Below, piece after piece: positions 44,485 to 53,953 of a stretch of DNA of 64,000 bases (its first letter is position 1; each line of letters starts with the position of its first letter). The position numbers and the translations under genes were made by a program. The stretch spans positions 121,378 through 185,377 of the forward strand of contig JACKNF010000007.1 of NCBI GenBank assembly GCA_024234995.1. Reading direction: 5' to 3'. The stretch is from Gammaproteobacteria bacterium (GTDB lineage Bacteria; Pseudomonadota; Gammaproteobacteria; Competibacterales; Competibacteraceae). The notes under the pieces were generated by a model. That model saw nothing but the letters and a program-made list of their open reading frames with translations, was not told the DNA's origin and did not search any database.

Positions 44485-45276
44485 CTACTTGGTTTCGTGT
44501 TCACCCAACCCTTGATTGCGGCGGCGGGCACGCTGCCGCAGTCGTGCCAAGTACATAACCGGACCCGATAAGCCGTATAACAGGAAGCCGAGAAAGAGTA
44601 TCTTGGGAGGATCGATCGAAGTAAACACGAAGATCAATACGACCAGCAGCGCCGCCATAAAGGGCATGCGTCCGTGCAGATCGAACTGCTTGAAACTGAA
44701 ATAAAGGACATTGCTGAACATCAGGGCGCCTGCACCGATGGTGACGACCAGCGCCGGCCACAGCATCTGTGGACCCGTCAGTCCCAGATCAGTGCAGAAC
44801 CAGACCAATCCCGCTACGATCGCTGCCGCTGAGGGGCTGGGCAAGCCGATGAAATAACGTTTATCCGCACTGCCCAGTTGCACGTTGAAACGCGCTAGCC
44901 GCAACGCGGCCATCACCGTATAAAAAAATGCCGCCAGCCAGCCAAGTTTGGACAGAAAAGGCCCGGTGTCGGCCATCGTTCCCAGTGCCCATTCATACAT
45001 GATGAGAGCCGGCGCCAGGCCGAAAGACACCAAATCGGCCATGCTGTCGTACTGAGCGCCGAACTCGCTTTCAGTGTGCGTCATGCGCGCCACCCGGCCA
45101 TCCAGCCCATCCAGGATCATCGCGATGAACACAGCGATAGCGGCAAGTTCAAAGCGACCACGCAGCGCAGCAATGATCGCGTAGAAACCGCAGAACAGGG
45201 CCGCAGTGGTGAACAAGTTAGGCAGCAGATAGACGCCGCGCGAACGGCGGGCTTCAGGGAGTTCGTCTTTGGTCAT
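44485..45276 (-). CDS. pssA: CDP-diacylglycerol-serine O-phosphatidyltransferase
   Basis: Makes phosphatidylserine from CDP-diacylglycerol and serine in the inner membrane. 263 residues, about seven helices. The CDP-alcohol phosphotransferase motif D-G-x2-A-R-x8-G-x3-D-x3-D is present as DGRVARMTHTESEFGAQYDS followed by MAD. Type II (Bacillus-like) PssA rather than the PLD-type enzyme of E. coli. It lies downstream of ilvI-ilvH-ilvC on the same strand, a frequent neighbourhood (ilvBHC-pssA-leuA) in proteobacteria, but separated here by an intrinsic terminator. Confidence 0.95.
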   Translation of the reverse strand: MTKDELPEARRSRGVYLLPNLFTTAALFCGFYAIIAALRGRFELAAIAVFIAMILDGLDGRVARMTHTESEFGAQYDSMADLVSFGLAPALIMYEWALGTMADTGPFLSKLGWLAAFFYTVMAALRLARFNVQLGSADKRYFIGLPSPSAAAIVAGLVWFCTDLGLTGPQMLWPALVVTIGAGALMFSNVLYFSFKQFDLHGRMPFMAALLVVLIFVFTSIDPPKILFLGFLLYGLSGPVMYLARLRQRARRRNQGLGEHETK

Positions 45277-45355
45277 GAGAGATGGAGGGTTATTTTCCAG
45301 GGTTTGGGAATTGTAGTATCCATACCCATCAAGCCGTGCGATAAGAAATTTCTCA

Positions 45356-45400
45356 CCAAATAAAAGCAGGGCGCGAATCGATTAGAAGGCTGCGCCCTGC
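45356..45400 (-). terminator. Rho-independent terminator after ilvC
   Basis: On the minus strand GCAGGGCGC (45392-45400) pairs with GCGCCCTGC (45366-45374), a 9-bp GC-rich stem with a 17-base loop, followed directly by TTTTATTT. It ends 16 bp after the ilvC stop and separates the ilv operon from pssA. Confidence 0.85.
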
Positions 45401-45415
45401 CGTTGATGTACGACC

Positions 45416-46429
45416 TCAGTTCTTACTGGCATCCACCAGCCGGTTGGCTTTAATCCATGGCATCATGCCACGCAGCTTGTCGCCGACCTGCTCAATCGGG
45501 TGTTCGCGGCTAATGCGGCGATTGGCCTTGAGCACCGGCGCACCGGCCTGATTCTCCAGGATAAACTCGCGGGCAAATTGGCCAGTCTGGATTTCCTTGA
45601 GAATCCGGCGCATTTCGGCTTTGGTAGCCTCGGTGATGATACGCGGGCCGCGCGAAAAGTCACCATACTCCGCCGTGTTGGAAATCGAATAGCGCATGTT
45701 GGCGATGCCACCCTCATAAATCAAATCGACGATCAATTTGACTTCATGCAAACACTCAAAATAGGCCATTTCCGGGGCATAACCGGCTTCTACCAGCGTC
45801 TCGAACCCGGCCTGAATCAGCGCAGTCAAACCACCGCACAGCACCACCTGCTCGCCGAATAGGTCGGTTTCGCATTCCTCGCGGAAACTGGTCTCGATCA
45901 CCCCGGCGCGACCGCCGCCATTGGCCGAGGCGTAGGACAACGCAATGTCCCGGGCCTGGCCGGAAGCATCCTGCGCAACCGCGATCAGCGAGGGGACACC
46001 GCCGCCCTGGGTATACGTGGAGCGCACCAGATGACCCGGTCCCTTGGGGGCAATCATAATCACGTCCAGATCAGCGCGTGGCACGACACCGCCAAAATGA
46101 ATGTTGAAACCGTGGGCAAAGGCCAATGCGGCCCCTTGCTTGAGCTTGGGCTCAATCTGCCGGTAGATTGCACCCTGATGCTCATCGGGGGCGAGAATCA
46201 TCACTACATCGGCCATTGCGGCGGCATCCTCGACCGGCTTAACCGTCAGACCGGCAGCTTCCGCTTTGGCTGCTGAGGTGGAGCCTGACCGCAACCCGAC
46301 GATGACATTTACACCAGAATCACGCAGGTTGAGGGCGTGGGCATGGCCTTGGGAGCCATAGCCAATGATAGTAACGGTTTTACCCTTGATCAGGGACAAG
46401 TCGGCGTCTTTGTCGTAATAAACATTCAT
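45416..46429 (-). CDS. ilvC: Ketol-acid reductoisomerase (class I)
   Basis: NADPH- and Mg2+-dependent step of valine and isoleucine synthesis. 337 residues, the short class I form. The start at ATG 46429 gives the typical MNVYYDKDADLSLIKGKTVT, then the Rossmann motif GYGSQGHAHALNLRDSG and the metal-site regions SDLFGEQVVLCGGL-like (CETDLFGEQVVLCGGLTALI) and YFECLHEVKLIVDLIYEGG. The frame extends upstream, but that part is spacer. An AAGGAAAA ribosome site precedes it. Last gene of ilvI-ilvH-ilvC. Confidence 0.97.
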   Translation of the reverse strand: MNVYYDKDADLSLIKGKTVTIIGYGSQGHAHALNLRDSGVNVIVGLRSGSTSAAKAEAAGLTVKPVEDAAAMADVVMILAPDEHQGAIYRQIEPKLKQGAALAFAHGFNIHFGGVVPRADLDVIMIAPKGPGHLVRSTYTQGGGVPSLIAVAQDASGQARDIALSYASANGGGRAGVIETSFREECETDLFGEQVVLCGGLTALIQAGFETLVEAGYAPEMAYFECLHEVKLIVDLIYEGGIANMRYSISNTAEYGDFSRGPRIITEATKAEMRRILKEIQTGQFAREFILENQAGAPVLKANRRISREHPIEQVGDKLRGMMPWIKANRLVDASKN

Positions 46430-46532
46430 TGAATAATTTTCCTTGAAACGGGAGATCAAAACGATCAGAAACCCAAAAAACAAACCGCCCCCAACACAAA
46501 GCCAGGGACGGAAAAGGAGTGACAACAGGACG

Positions 46533-47045
46533 TCAGACGTGCAGCGCCTTTTGCCCACGGGCGATGCCGGTTGCACCGGAACGCACCACTTCCAGAATCG
46601 CATCCTTCTCGACCGCATTCAGGAAGTTATCTAACTTCCCGCCAGGGCCCGTCAGCTCGATGGTGTAAGTCGACTCGGTCACATCAAGAATGTGGCCGCC
46701 AAAAATCTCCGATAAACGCATCATCTCAGCGCGTTGCTCGCCAACAGCCTTGGTCTTGACCAGCATCAGTTCCCGTTCGATGGAATCGGTCTCGCTCAAG
46801 TCAATCAACTTGACCACATCGATCAGTTTATTGAGCTGCTTAACGATCTGCTCAATGATCTGTTCATTGCCGGAGGTGACCAGAGTCAGTCGCGACAGGG
46901 TCGGATCATCCGTCGGGGCGACGGTCAAACTTTCGATGTTGTAGCCCCGTGCTGAGAACAAGTTAGCCACCCGCGACAGCGCGCCGGCTTCGTTCTCCAT
47001 CAGAATGGAAATCATATGACGATTGCTATTATCGCTATTGTTCAC
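46533..47045 (-). CDS. ilvH: Acetolactate synthase regulatory (small) subunit
   Basis: Binds valine for feedback inhibition and boosts activity of IlvI. 170 residues: an ACT domain (MISILMENEAGALSRVANLF, SARGYNIESLTVAPTDDPTL) followed by the C-terminal small-subunit domain. The GTG at 47045 overlaps the ilvI stop (GTGA); an ATG ten codons later would give the more usual N-terminus MISILMENE and is a good alternative. Confidence 0.95.
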   Translation of the reverse strand: MNNSDNSNRHMISILMENEAGALSRVANLFSARGYNIESLTVAPTDDPTLSRLTLVTSGNEQIIEQIVKQLNKLIDVVKLIDLSETDSIERELMLVKTKAVGEQRAEMMRLSEIFGGHILDVTESTYTIELTGPGGKLDNFLNAVEKDAILEVVRSGATGIARGQKALHV

Positions 47046-48787
47046 ACCAGCACCATCCCTTCTTCATGAGTCGAAACCATCTCGTCACGTTCAGCCAGCA
47101 GCATCTCGTTCTGGCCACCGCCCGAGGGGATCATCGGGAACACGTTCTCGCTTTGATCGGTAATAAAGTCCAAGAACACCGTGCGATCCTTCATAGCAAA
47201 TGCTTCGCGCAGTGCGCCTTCCACATCGCCCGGCTTCTCGATGCGCATCCCCACATGACCATACGCTTCAGCCAGCATGACAAAAATCGGCAGCGCCTCC
47301 ATGTAAGTCATGCTATAGCGCTTTTGGTAGAAAAACTCCTGCCACTGCCGCACCATGCCGAGATAGCCATTGTTCAGGTTCACGATCTTGACCGGTGTGT
47401 AGTACTGCTTCATGGTCGATAATTCCTGCAGCATCATTTGAATGCTGCCATCACCGGTCACGCAGGCGACATCTTGATCCGGGAACGCCAGTTTGGCGCC
47501 CATCGCCGCTGGCAAGCCAAAGCCCATCGTGCCGAGACCGCCGGAATTGATCCACTGGCGAGGCCGGTCGAAGTGATAATACTGAGCAGCCCACATTTGG
47601 TGCTGGCCAACATCAGAAGTGATGATCGCCTTGCCTTCGGTGACTTGGTACAGCTTCTCGATCACATATTGTGGCTTTATCACCTCATCACTTTGCCGGT
47701 AACTGAGCGATTTTATCGCCCGCCACTCGTCGATCTGCCGCCACCAGTGTTCTAGCGCTTTGGTATCGGGCTTGAGCTTCTCGTCACGGATGACGCTGAT
47801 CATTGCCCGCAACACATTCGGCACCGAGCCGACAATGGGAATATCTACCTGCACATTTTTGGAAATCGACGATGGATCGATATCGATATGAACAATTTTG
47901 GCTTCCGGGCAGAATTTTTCGATTTTACCTGTCACCCGATCGTCAAAGCGGGCACCGATGGCGATCAGCACATCACAATGATGCATGGCCATGTTGGCTT
48001 CATACGTGCCATGCATCCCCAGCATACCGATAAACTGCCTATCGGTCGCTGGATAAGCGCCTAAGCCCATCAGGGTATGGGTAATCGGATAGCCGAGTAA
48101 TTGCGTGAGTTCCACCAATTCCGTGGAGCCATCGCTCAAAATCACCCCGCCACCCGTATAAATCATTGGTTTTTTGGCAGACATCACCAAATCCACCGCT
48201 TTGCGGATCTGGCCCGCGTGGCCTTTAATCGTTGGGTTATAGGAACGCAGTTTGATTTTCTTGGGATAATGAAATTCGGCTTTGCCGATCGTAATATCCT
48301 TGGGCAGATCGATAAGTACCGGACCAGGACGGCCAGTGCTAGCGATGTAAAAAGCCTTCTTGACAGTTTCTGCCAGATTCTTGATATCCCTAACCAGGAA
48401 GTTATGCTTGACGCAGGGCCGGGTGATACCGACGGCATCGACTTCCTGAAAGGCGTCATTACCAATCAGGGCGGTAGGGACTTGACCGGAAAATATTACG
48501 AGCGGAATGGAATCCATGTAAGCATCGGCGATACCGGTAACTGCATTCGTGACACCGGGACCGGAAGTGACCAGCACCACTCCAGTTTTGCCGCTGGCAC
48601 GGGCATACCCTTCGGCGGCATGGACAGCAGCCTGCTCATGGCGGACCAGAACGTGCTTGATTTTTTCCTGGGCGTACAGCGCATCGTAGATGTGCAGCAC
48701 AGCGCCGCCCGGATAACCAAACATGCAATCGACGCCTTCTTCGTGAAGGCAGCGAACAAGAATTTCAGCACCAGTGATCGGTTCCAC
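47042..48787 (-). CDS. ilvI: Acetolactate synthase catalytic (large) subunit
   Basis: Thiamine-diphosphate enzyme that condenses pyruvate with pyruvate or 2-ketobutyrate, first common step of branched-chain amino-acid synthesis. 581 residues: PYR domain (GAEILVRCLHEEGVDCMFGY with the conserved Glu in VRHEQAAVHAAEGYARASG), central FAD-binding domain, and TPP domain with GDGSIQMMLQELSTM and NNGYLGMVRQWQEFFY. GTG start at 48787, eight bases after GAGGAG. The 5' leader of over 200 bases contains stems and a small leucine/isoleucine-rich frame. Confidence 0.97.
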   Translation of the reverse strand: MEPITGAEILVRCLHEEGVDCMFGYPGGAVLHIYDALYAQEKIKHVLVRHEQAAVHAAEGYARASGKTGVVLVTSGPGVTNAVTGIADAYMDSIPLVIFSGQVPTALIGNDAFQEVDAVGITRPCVKHNFLVRDIKNLAETVKKAFYIASTGRPGPVLIDLPKDITIGKAEFHYPKKIKLRSYNPTIKGHAGQIRKAVDLVMSAKKPMIYTGGGVILSDGSTELVELTQLLGYPITHTLMGLGAYPATDRQFIGMLGMHGTYEANMAMHHCDVLIAIGARFDDRVTGKIEKFCPEAKIVHIDIDPSSISKNVQVDIPIVGSVPNVLRAMISVIRDEKLKPDTKALEHWWRQIDEWRAIKSLSYRQSDEVIKPQYVIEKLYQVTEGKAIITSDVGQHQMWAAQYYHFDRPRQWINSGGLGTMGFGLPAAMGAKLAFPDQDVACVTGDGSIQMMLQELSTMKQYYTPVKIVNLNNGYLGMVRQWQEFFYQKRYSMTYMEALPIFVMLAEAYGHVGMRIEKPGDVEGALREAFAMKDRTVFLDFITDQSENVFPMIPSGGGQNEMLLAERDEMVSTHEEGMVLV

Positions 48788-48815
48788 GGTGTGGACTCCT
48801 CGTGATAAATCGGGG

Positions 48816-48962
48816 TTAGTTTATAAGGTTGACAATCAGCAAGATGCTTCTTCGCCAAGGTACGGGGCATCGTGGCGTGGCCATGAGGTAGCTGCCGGGG
48901 CCGCGGCTAGGCAGGATCACCGCCGTGCGGCAGGGGTATACCCGGCGGGCACAACCCGCCAT
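48816..48962 (-). promoter_or_regulatory. Possible ilv leader with branched-chain-rich small reading frame
   Basis: Upstream of ilvI an ATG at 48962 (or an in-frame ATG at 48884) opens a frame of 48 (or 22) codons ending in TAA at 48816, 28 bases before ilvI. Its last nine sense codons specify I-L-L-I-V-N-L-I-N. The front part overlaps GC-rich stems (GGCGGG/CCCGCC at 48944-48960 and the palindrome GGGTATACCC at 48934-48943). This resembles leader peptides used in attenuation, but no terminator hairpin lies between it and ilvI, and the ribosome-binding site is poor. Confidence 0.3.
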
Positions 48963-49153
48963 GAAAGCCGCCAAGTACACGTCGAGCGCGAGCCTTGCGG
49001 ACAGGCTATACTACACAACTTTATTTTCTAGCAAAATCCCGATGGTTGACTCAAAGCAAGAGGTTCGCTTGCCAGAGACATAGCAGGGTATCCAGCCTGT
49101 GTCCAAGCGGACACGGTGCCCTTTCTACACCAAAACAACGATGTGAGGCTCTT

Positions 49154-49624
49154 ATGTTGAAACGAACACTGTTATGCATGGTGCTAGTAGGCAGTTGCGG
49201 GCTGATAACCAATGCCCAAGCGCAGCAATTTATCTATAAATGGATTGACGAAAAGGGCCAGCCGCAGTATTCAGAGCTACCACCGCCGAGCGGCATACCC
49301 TATGAAACAGTGCGTAAACCCGGTAGTGCAACGCCAGGCGCTGAGGCTGCCCGCGACCTAACCAAGGAGCAGGAAGAACTGGCTCGAACGCTTGCTGAGG
49401 AAGAGGCCAAGACCCAGAAGCAGCAGGAACAGGCAAAAAAGGAAGCCGAGGATCAACGCGCCAAGAACTGTGAAATTGCTAAAAAGAACGTTGCAGCACT
49501 TCAAAGTAACCGGCCAGTAGTCAGATCTGATGACAAGGGTAACAAGGTGACTCTTGGTGCTGAGGAACGTGCTGCCGAGTTGCAGAAAGCCCAAAAAGAC
49601 CAGGATTATTTCTGCAATCCCTGA
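49154..49624 (+). CDS. DUF4124 periplasmic protein
   Basis: 156 residues. Signal peptide (LLCMVLVGSCGLITNAQAQ) followed by the DUF4124 core FIYKWIDEKGQPQYSELPPP. Then a long charged coiled-coil stretch (about residues 75-110, rich in E/K/Q) and a C-terminal part with two cysteines (NCEIAKKN and YFCNP) that may form a disulfide. Function unknown; the family occurs widely in gammaproteobacterial envelopes. Start at ATG 49154 because the signal peptide begins there. 26 bp before proS, so probably co-transcribed. Confidence 0.88.
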   Translation: MLKRTLLCMVLVGSCGLITNAQAQQFIYKWIDEKGQPQYSELPPPSGIPYETVRKPGSATPGAEAARDLTKEQEELARTLAEEEAKTQKQQEQAKKEAEDQRAKNCEIAKKNVAALQSNRPVVRSDDKGNKVTLGAEERAAELQKAQKDQDYFCNP

Positions 49625-49650
49625 TCATTGATACTTCACAAGGCCGATTC

Positions 49651-51366
49651 ATGCGTGTATCCCGTTTTCCGCTCTTTACCGTCAAGGAAACCCCGGCTGA
49701 TGCCGAGGTGGTCAGCCACCAACTCATGCTGCGGGCGGGCCTCATCCGCAAATTAGCTGCGGGCATCTACACTTGGCTACCACTGGGCCTGCGCGTGTTG
49801 CGCAAGGTCGAAGCGGTGGTGCGAGAGGAGATGAACCGTGCTGGCGCCTTAGAACTGTTCATGCCGGCGGTACAGCCGGCAGAACTGTGGCAGGAATCCG
49901 GCCGCTGGCAAAAGTACGGTCCCGAATTGTTGCGGATCAAGGATCGCCATGAACGTGACTTCTGCTTTGGGCCGACCCATGAGGAGGTCATCACCGACTT
50001 GTTCCGCCGCGAGATTAAGAGTTACCGGCAATTACCGGTCAACTATTACCAGATTCAGACTAAATTCCGCGATGAAGTTCGTCCGCGATTTGGTGTCATG
50101 CGAGCCCGCGAATTTCTAATGAAAGACGCTTATTCCTTCCATATCGATCAGGTTTCGTTGCAAGAAACCTATGACGCAATGTATCAAGCCTATTCATCGA
50201 TCTTCAACCGGCTCAATCTGAAATTTCGCGCGGTATTGGCCGACACCGGTAGCATCGGCGGTGCACGTTCGCATGAGTTTCACGTCCTAGCTGAATCCGG
50301 CGAAGACGCCATCGCCTTTTCCACGGATAGCGATTATGCCGCCAACGTGGAAATGGCTGAGGCGTTAATGCCTGCGGATGGACGACCGGAACCCAATGAG
50401 GCCCTGACCCGGGTCCATACGCCTGGAATCAAGACTATTACCGAGCTGTGCGCATTCCTCAAGATCCCCGCTGAGCGCACAGTGAAAGCTGTGGTTGTGG
50501 ATGGGGAAGATGGAAGACCGGTGTTGCTGCTGGTGCGCGGTGATCATGAAGTGAATCTAATCAAGGCAGCAAAACTGCCTCAAGTCAAAGAACCGCCAGT
50601 CTTCACCAGTCCCGAGGCCATTCACACGGCGTTCGGCGCCAATCCCGGTTCACTCGGCCCTGCCGGATTTGCGGGGACCGTCATTGCTGACCGCACAGTA
50701 GCGCACATGGCAAATTTTGTGACCGGCGCTAATCAAGACGACTGGCATTTGACCGGTGTCAACTTCGGGCGTGACTGTCCTGAACCGCTGATCACTGACA
50801 TTCGCAACGTTGTCGAAGGCGACCCCAGTCCGGATGGGCAGGGGACGCTAGCCATCGCCCGTGGCATTGAGGTCGGTCATGTTTTCCAGCTCGGCCGTAA
50901 GTACAGTGAGGCTATGAAAGCCGAAGTACTAGGCGAGAAAGGTGAATCATTAACAGTAACGATGGGTTGCTACGGTATCGGCGTATCACGGGTGGTCGCA
51001 GCCGCTATCGAACAGAACCACGATGACCGCGGCATTATCTGGCCAACGGCAATGGCACCGTTTCAGGTAGCAATCTTACCGATTGGCGCGGGACGCTCTA
51101 TTGCAGTGCATGAAGCCACCGAGGCCCTTTATCAAGAACTGCTAGCCGCCGGCATCGACACCTTGCTGGATGATCGCGGCGCCCGGCCTGGCGTGATGTT
51201 CGCCGACATGGAATTGATTGGCATTCCGCACAGGATCGTAATCAGCGAACGCAGCCTCGCGGCGGGTCAAGTAGAATATCGCGGCCGGCGTGATGCGGAA
51301 AGCACTCAAGTTGCGCAGGAAGCAGTGCTGGGCTGGTTGCGGGAAAGATTGTCTGGAAAGGATTAA
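49651..51366 (+). CDS. proS: Prolyl-tRNA synthetase, bacterial type with editing domain
   Basis: Class II aminoacyl-tRNA synthetase charging tRNA-Pro. 571 residues, ProS type 1: motif 1 region near AGIYTWLPLGLRVLRKVEAV, motif 2 FRDEVRPRFGVMRAREFLMK, an inserted YbaK-like editing domain (about residues 225-400), motif 3 GCYGIGVSRVVAAAIEQ, and a C-terminal anticodon-binding domain. The start matches MRVSRFPLFTVKETPADAE. Its stop codon shares its last base with the inverted repeat of the adjoining IS4-type element, which inserted directly behind the gene. Confidence 0.97.
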   Translation: MRVSRFPLFTVKETPADAEVVSHQLMLRAGLIRKLAAGIYTWLPLGLRVLRKVEAVVREEMNRAGALELFMPAVQPAELWQESGRWQKYGPELLRIKDRHERDFCFGPTHEEVITDLFRREIKSYRQLPVNYYQIQTKFRDEVRPRFGVMRAREFLMKDAYSFHIDQVSLQETYDAMYQAYSSIFNRLNLKFRAVLADTGSIGGARSHEFHVLAESGEDAIAFSTDSDYAANVEMAEALMPADGRPEPNEALTRVHTPGIKTITELCAFLKIPAERTVKAVVVDGEDGRPVLLLVRGDHEVNLIKAAKLPQVKEPPVFTSPEAIHTAFGANPGSLGPAGFAGTVIADRTVAHMANFVTGANQDDWHLTGVNFGRDCPEPLITDIRNVVEGDPSPDGQGTLAIARGIEVGHVFQLGRKYSEAMKAEVLGEKGESLTVTMGCYGIGVSRVVAAAIEQNHDDRGIIWPTAMAPFQVAILPIGAGRSIAVHEATEALYQELLAAGIDTLLDDRGARPGVMFADMELIGIPHRIVISERSLAAGQVEYRGRRDAESTQVAQEAVLGWLRERLSGKD

Positions 51367-51391
51367 TCCCTTACCACCTATCAGTTTCTCA

Positions 51392-52498
51392 TCACGGGGC
51401 AAACCCGATAGAAGGAAGGTAACGGTTGTTGCATTTGTAGCTTCCGGTGGAGCGCACGCAGACCCCGGGTGAACCAGGAAACGGCGCTACGGGCGAGTTT
51501 TCGAAAGGTCCAATGGTGAGGATCGGTCTGTTCTTGCGTCTTTTTTCCAGGGGCGTGGGGTGATCGCGGGCCTCCTCTTGACCGACGCGCACGCACCAGT
51601 ACATGGCCAAGGCCATGATCAGCAGCAACCGATCGAGCCGGTCAGCGGCCTGTAACTGCGTGTCTTCTAATTGAAAACCGCGGCTTTTGAAGTCGGAGAA
51701 CATCGGCTCAATGCCCCAGCGACTCGCGTAATCCCGCACGGTCGCCCGATTTGGCGGGTCATTCATGGCGATGATCCAGGGTTCCGGTGGAATTCATGCC
51801 AAATCGCCAGATTCGTCGCGACCCCTTGATTGAATAACCGCACATTGGGCAGATAGCGCTCGGTTTGCCCTGCGGCGAGCATCGGTCGTGGTCATGTCTC
51901 CAAACCCTGGATCTACATTGAGATTGCCTTTCAATCGTAACCGATAATGCCAACCGGACTGCGCGTGAAGCCACGCGAATAAATCCACCGAGGGATAAAA
52001 AGCGATCCGCTGAAAGCAGCACCTCGGCTCCGCCGGGAGCCACGCGCGAACTTGTTCTAATACCGCTTTCTGGGCCGCAAAACCCAGATTGGCCGGGCCA
52101 GCTTCCACCCGCCAAGCAAGAGGTAAGGCCCGATCGCCGATCCCAAGGCTCACCATCAAAATCGCAAACGATCCCCCAAATCGGTTTGGTCCAGACTCAG
52201 AATGATCGTCTGTCCCTGCGGGCCCGCCGCGGTTAAGGCTTGGCGCGCCCACGGTTCCAGCACTTCGCTACTCGACAGCAATGGATTTTTAATAACCGGC
52301 GCAGCCACTGCTCGCGCATATCTTGCCGTTCGGTCTCCAACAGTAAAGATTAGCAAGTTCCACAGTATTTGGGGTCTGAGCTTCCAGAATCGCCCCGACC
52401 GCCAAGGCCAATTTCGTAATCACTGTCTTACGCAACCCTGGGTGAGCTGCTCTCAATCCTGCTTCGATTGCTGTCGCCAATTGTCGAACCGTTCCCAT
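51392..52498 (-). pseudogene. IS4-family transposase, frameshifted
   Basis: The reading starts at 52498 (MGTVRQLATAIEAGLRAAHP) and continues across at least three frames: PQGQTIILSLDQTDLGDR (first DDE Asp region), GIGDRALPLAWRVEAGPANL, a part with WLPAEPRCCFQRIAFYPSVD, and finally YASRWGIEPMFSDFKSRGFQ with the catalytic Glu of the IS4 Y-R-E-type signature. Frames switch near 52330, 52160 and 51770. Not functional as written. Sequence here is independent of the damaged zone at 20.8-26.9 kb, and decay of old IS copies is normal. Confidence 0.8.
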
Positions 52499-52537
52499 GA
52501 TCCCCTCATGATGTTCATTAAACTCATAATCCTAGTC

Positions 52538-53837
52538 TGAACCGCCCCGGGAATTCCGGAGGCTGGTTGTTGTGAGTCACGCTGCCCTGGCGGACTCGGT
52601 GAGTCGGCGATAGTGGGCTGCTTCGGCCTCGGCAGGCGGGATGTAGCCAATGGACTCCAGCAACCTGCGATGGTTGAACCAGTCCACCCAGGTGAGGTGG
52701 CCCATTCCACCGCCTCCAGGTTGGCCCAGGATTGCCGATGGATCACTTCGGCCTTAGTGCAGCCGTTGATGGTTTCTGGCAAGGGCATTGTCGTACGAGT
52801 CGCCTACGCTGCCTACCGAGGGTTCTGATGCCCGCCTCAACCAGGCGCCCGGTGTAGCGGATCGACACGTATTGCACTCCTCGATCGCTATGGTGGATCA
52901 AGCCGCTCCGGCTAAACGGCTGGCGCGCGTGTAGAGCCTGCTCCAGTGCATCAGCACGAAATCGGTGCGGGCAGAACGGGATACCTTCCAGCCAACGATA
53001 TATCGGGCAAATACGTCGATGATGAAGGCGATAGATGAACCCTGTGCCGTAGACACATACGTGAAATCGGATACCCACAGCGCATTCGGACGCTCCGCCG
53101 TGAACTGGCGGTTGACCCGATCCTCCGGACAGGGGGTTTCCCGGTCGCTGACCGTGGTTTTGACCGGCTTGCCGCGCCGCACGCCTTGCAGGCCGAGTCG
53201 TTGCATCAGTCGTTCCACCGTGCAGCGCGCCACCTCCACACCTTCGCGCCGCAATTGCCGCCAGACCTTGTCGGCGCCGTAGACCTGCAAGTTCTCCTCC
53301 CAGACCCGCCGGATTTCCTCGCACAGACGCTCATCACGCTGGGTTCGGGCCGACCTCTGCGCAGGATCGGCCCTCCGGGCGGCATGCAGATAATACGTCG
53401 ATGGAGCAATCGGCAGCACCTTGCAGATCGGTTCGACCCCATAGACATCGCGGTGTTGGTCGATGAACGCCTTCATCGCTTGAACGGGCGGTCGAACTCC
53501 GCCTGGGCAAAATAAGCCGACGCCTTGCGCAGAATCTCGTTGGCCTGGCGCAGTTCCCGCACCTCCTGCTCCAACGCCTTGATCCGCTCCCGTTCGGCGC
53601 TCGAGACCCCCACACGCCCCCGCGGTCTTCTCGGCTTGCCGTACCCAGCGCCGCAGGGTTTCCGCCGTACAGCCGATCTTAGTCGCGATTGAGCCAATGG
53701 CCGCCCATTGCGATTCATGCTCGCCTTGGTGCTCCCGCACCATAGTGAACCGCCGCTCCCTTATTTCCGGTGAAAAGTTTGCTGATGTCATAGCTCCATA
53801 CTCAAATGTTGGAGCCTCCGGAAAGTCGGGCGGTTCA
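52538..53837. mobile_element. IS3-family insertion sequence nested in the IS4 copy
   Basis: 1300 bp. Ends are imperfect inverted repeats beginning TGAACCGCCC and sharing TCCGGAGGCT a few bases inside. A 4-bp direct repeat AGTC flanks it exactly (52534-52537 and 53838-53841), the expected target duplication for IS3. It therefore inserted into an already resident IS4 copy. Confidence 0.88.
52576..53791 (-). pseudogene. IS3-family transposase (OrfA/OrfB), frameshifted
   Basis: OrfA begins at 53791 (MTSANFSPEIRERRFTMVRE, helix-turn-helix around IGSIATKIGCTAETLRRWVR). After a shift it continues with ALEQEVRELRQANEILRKAS, the leucine-zipper, to the OrfA stop at 53473. OrfB follows with MKAFIDQHRDVYGVEPICKV, the HTH_21 domain and the rve integrase core (ALWVSDFTYVSTAQG with the first Asp, IHHSDRGVQYVSIRYT with the second). 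Shifts near 53610, 52905 and 52800 break it; the C-terminal RRLTESARAA text ends at 52576. Programmed OrfA-OrfB frameshifting is normal in IS3, but the others are lesions. Confidence 0.85.
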
Positions 53838-53865
53838 AGTCTAACTCAGAACTGATAGGTGGTAA

Positions 53866-53901
53866 GGGATCAATGAGCACCTGATGGATTATCAACCGAT
53901 A
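53866..53901. repeat. 36-bp direct repeat, left copy
   Basis: Identical over 36 bases to 54991-55026. The left copy starts with GGGAT, which is also the outer end of the IS4 inverted repeat, and is followed by TAGGACTTACGCATTGA, a sequence like an IS terminus. Confidence 0.9.
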
Positions 53902-53953
53902 TAGGACTTACGCATTGACAGGAGGTTGGAATTGTGGGTTGAGGTGTCCCAAG

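Larger units (their letters stand above)
51366..53870. mobile_element. IS4-family insertion sequence, interrupted by an IS3-family element
   Basis: Perfect 21-bp inverted repeats bound it: 51366-51386 (core TTACCACCTATCAGTT) and its complement at 53850-53870. Without the nested IS3 copy the element is about 1.2 kb, normal for IS4. It encodes one minus-strand transposase, now frameshifted. The nested element sits between the right inverted repeat and the transposase start. No clear target duplication is visible at its outer ends. Confidence 0.85.
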
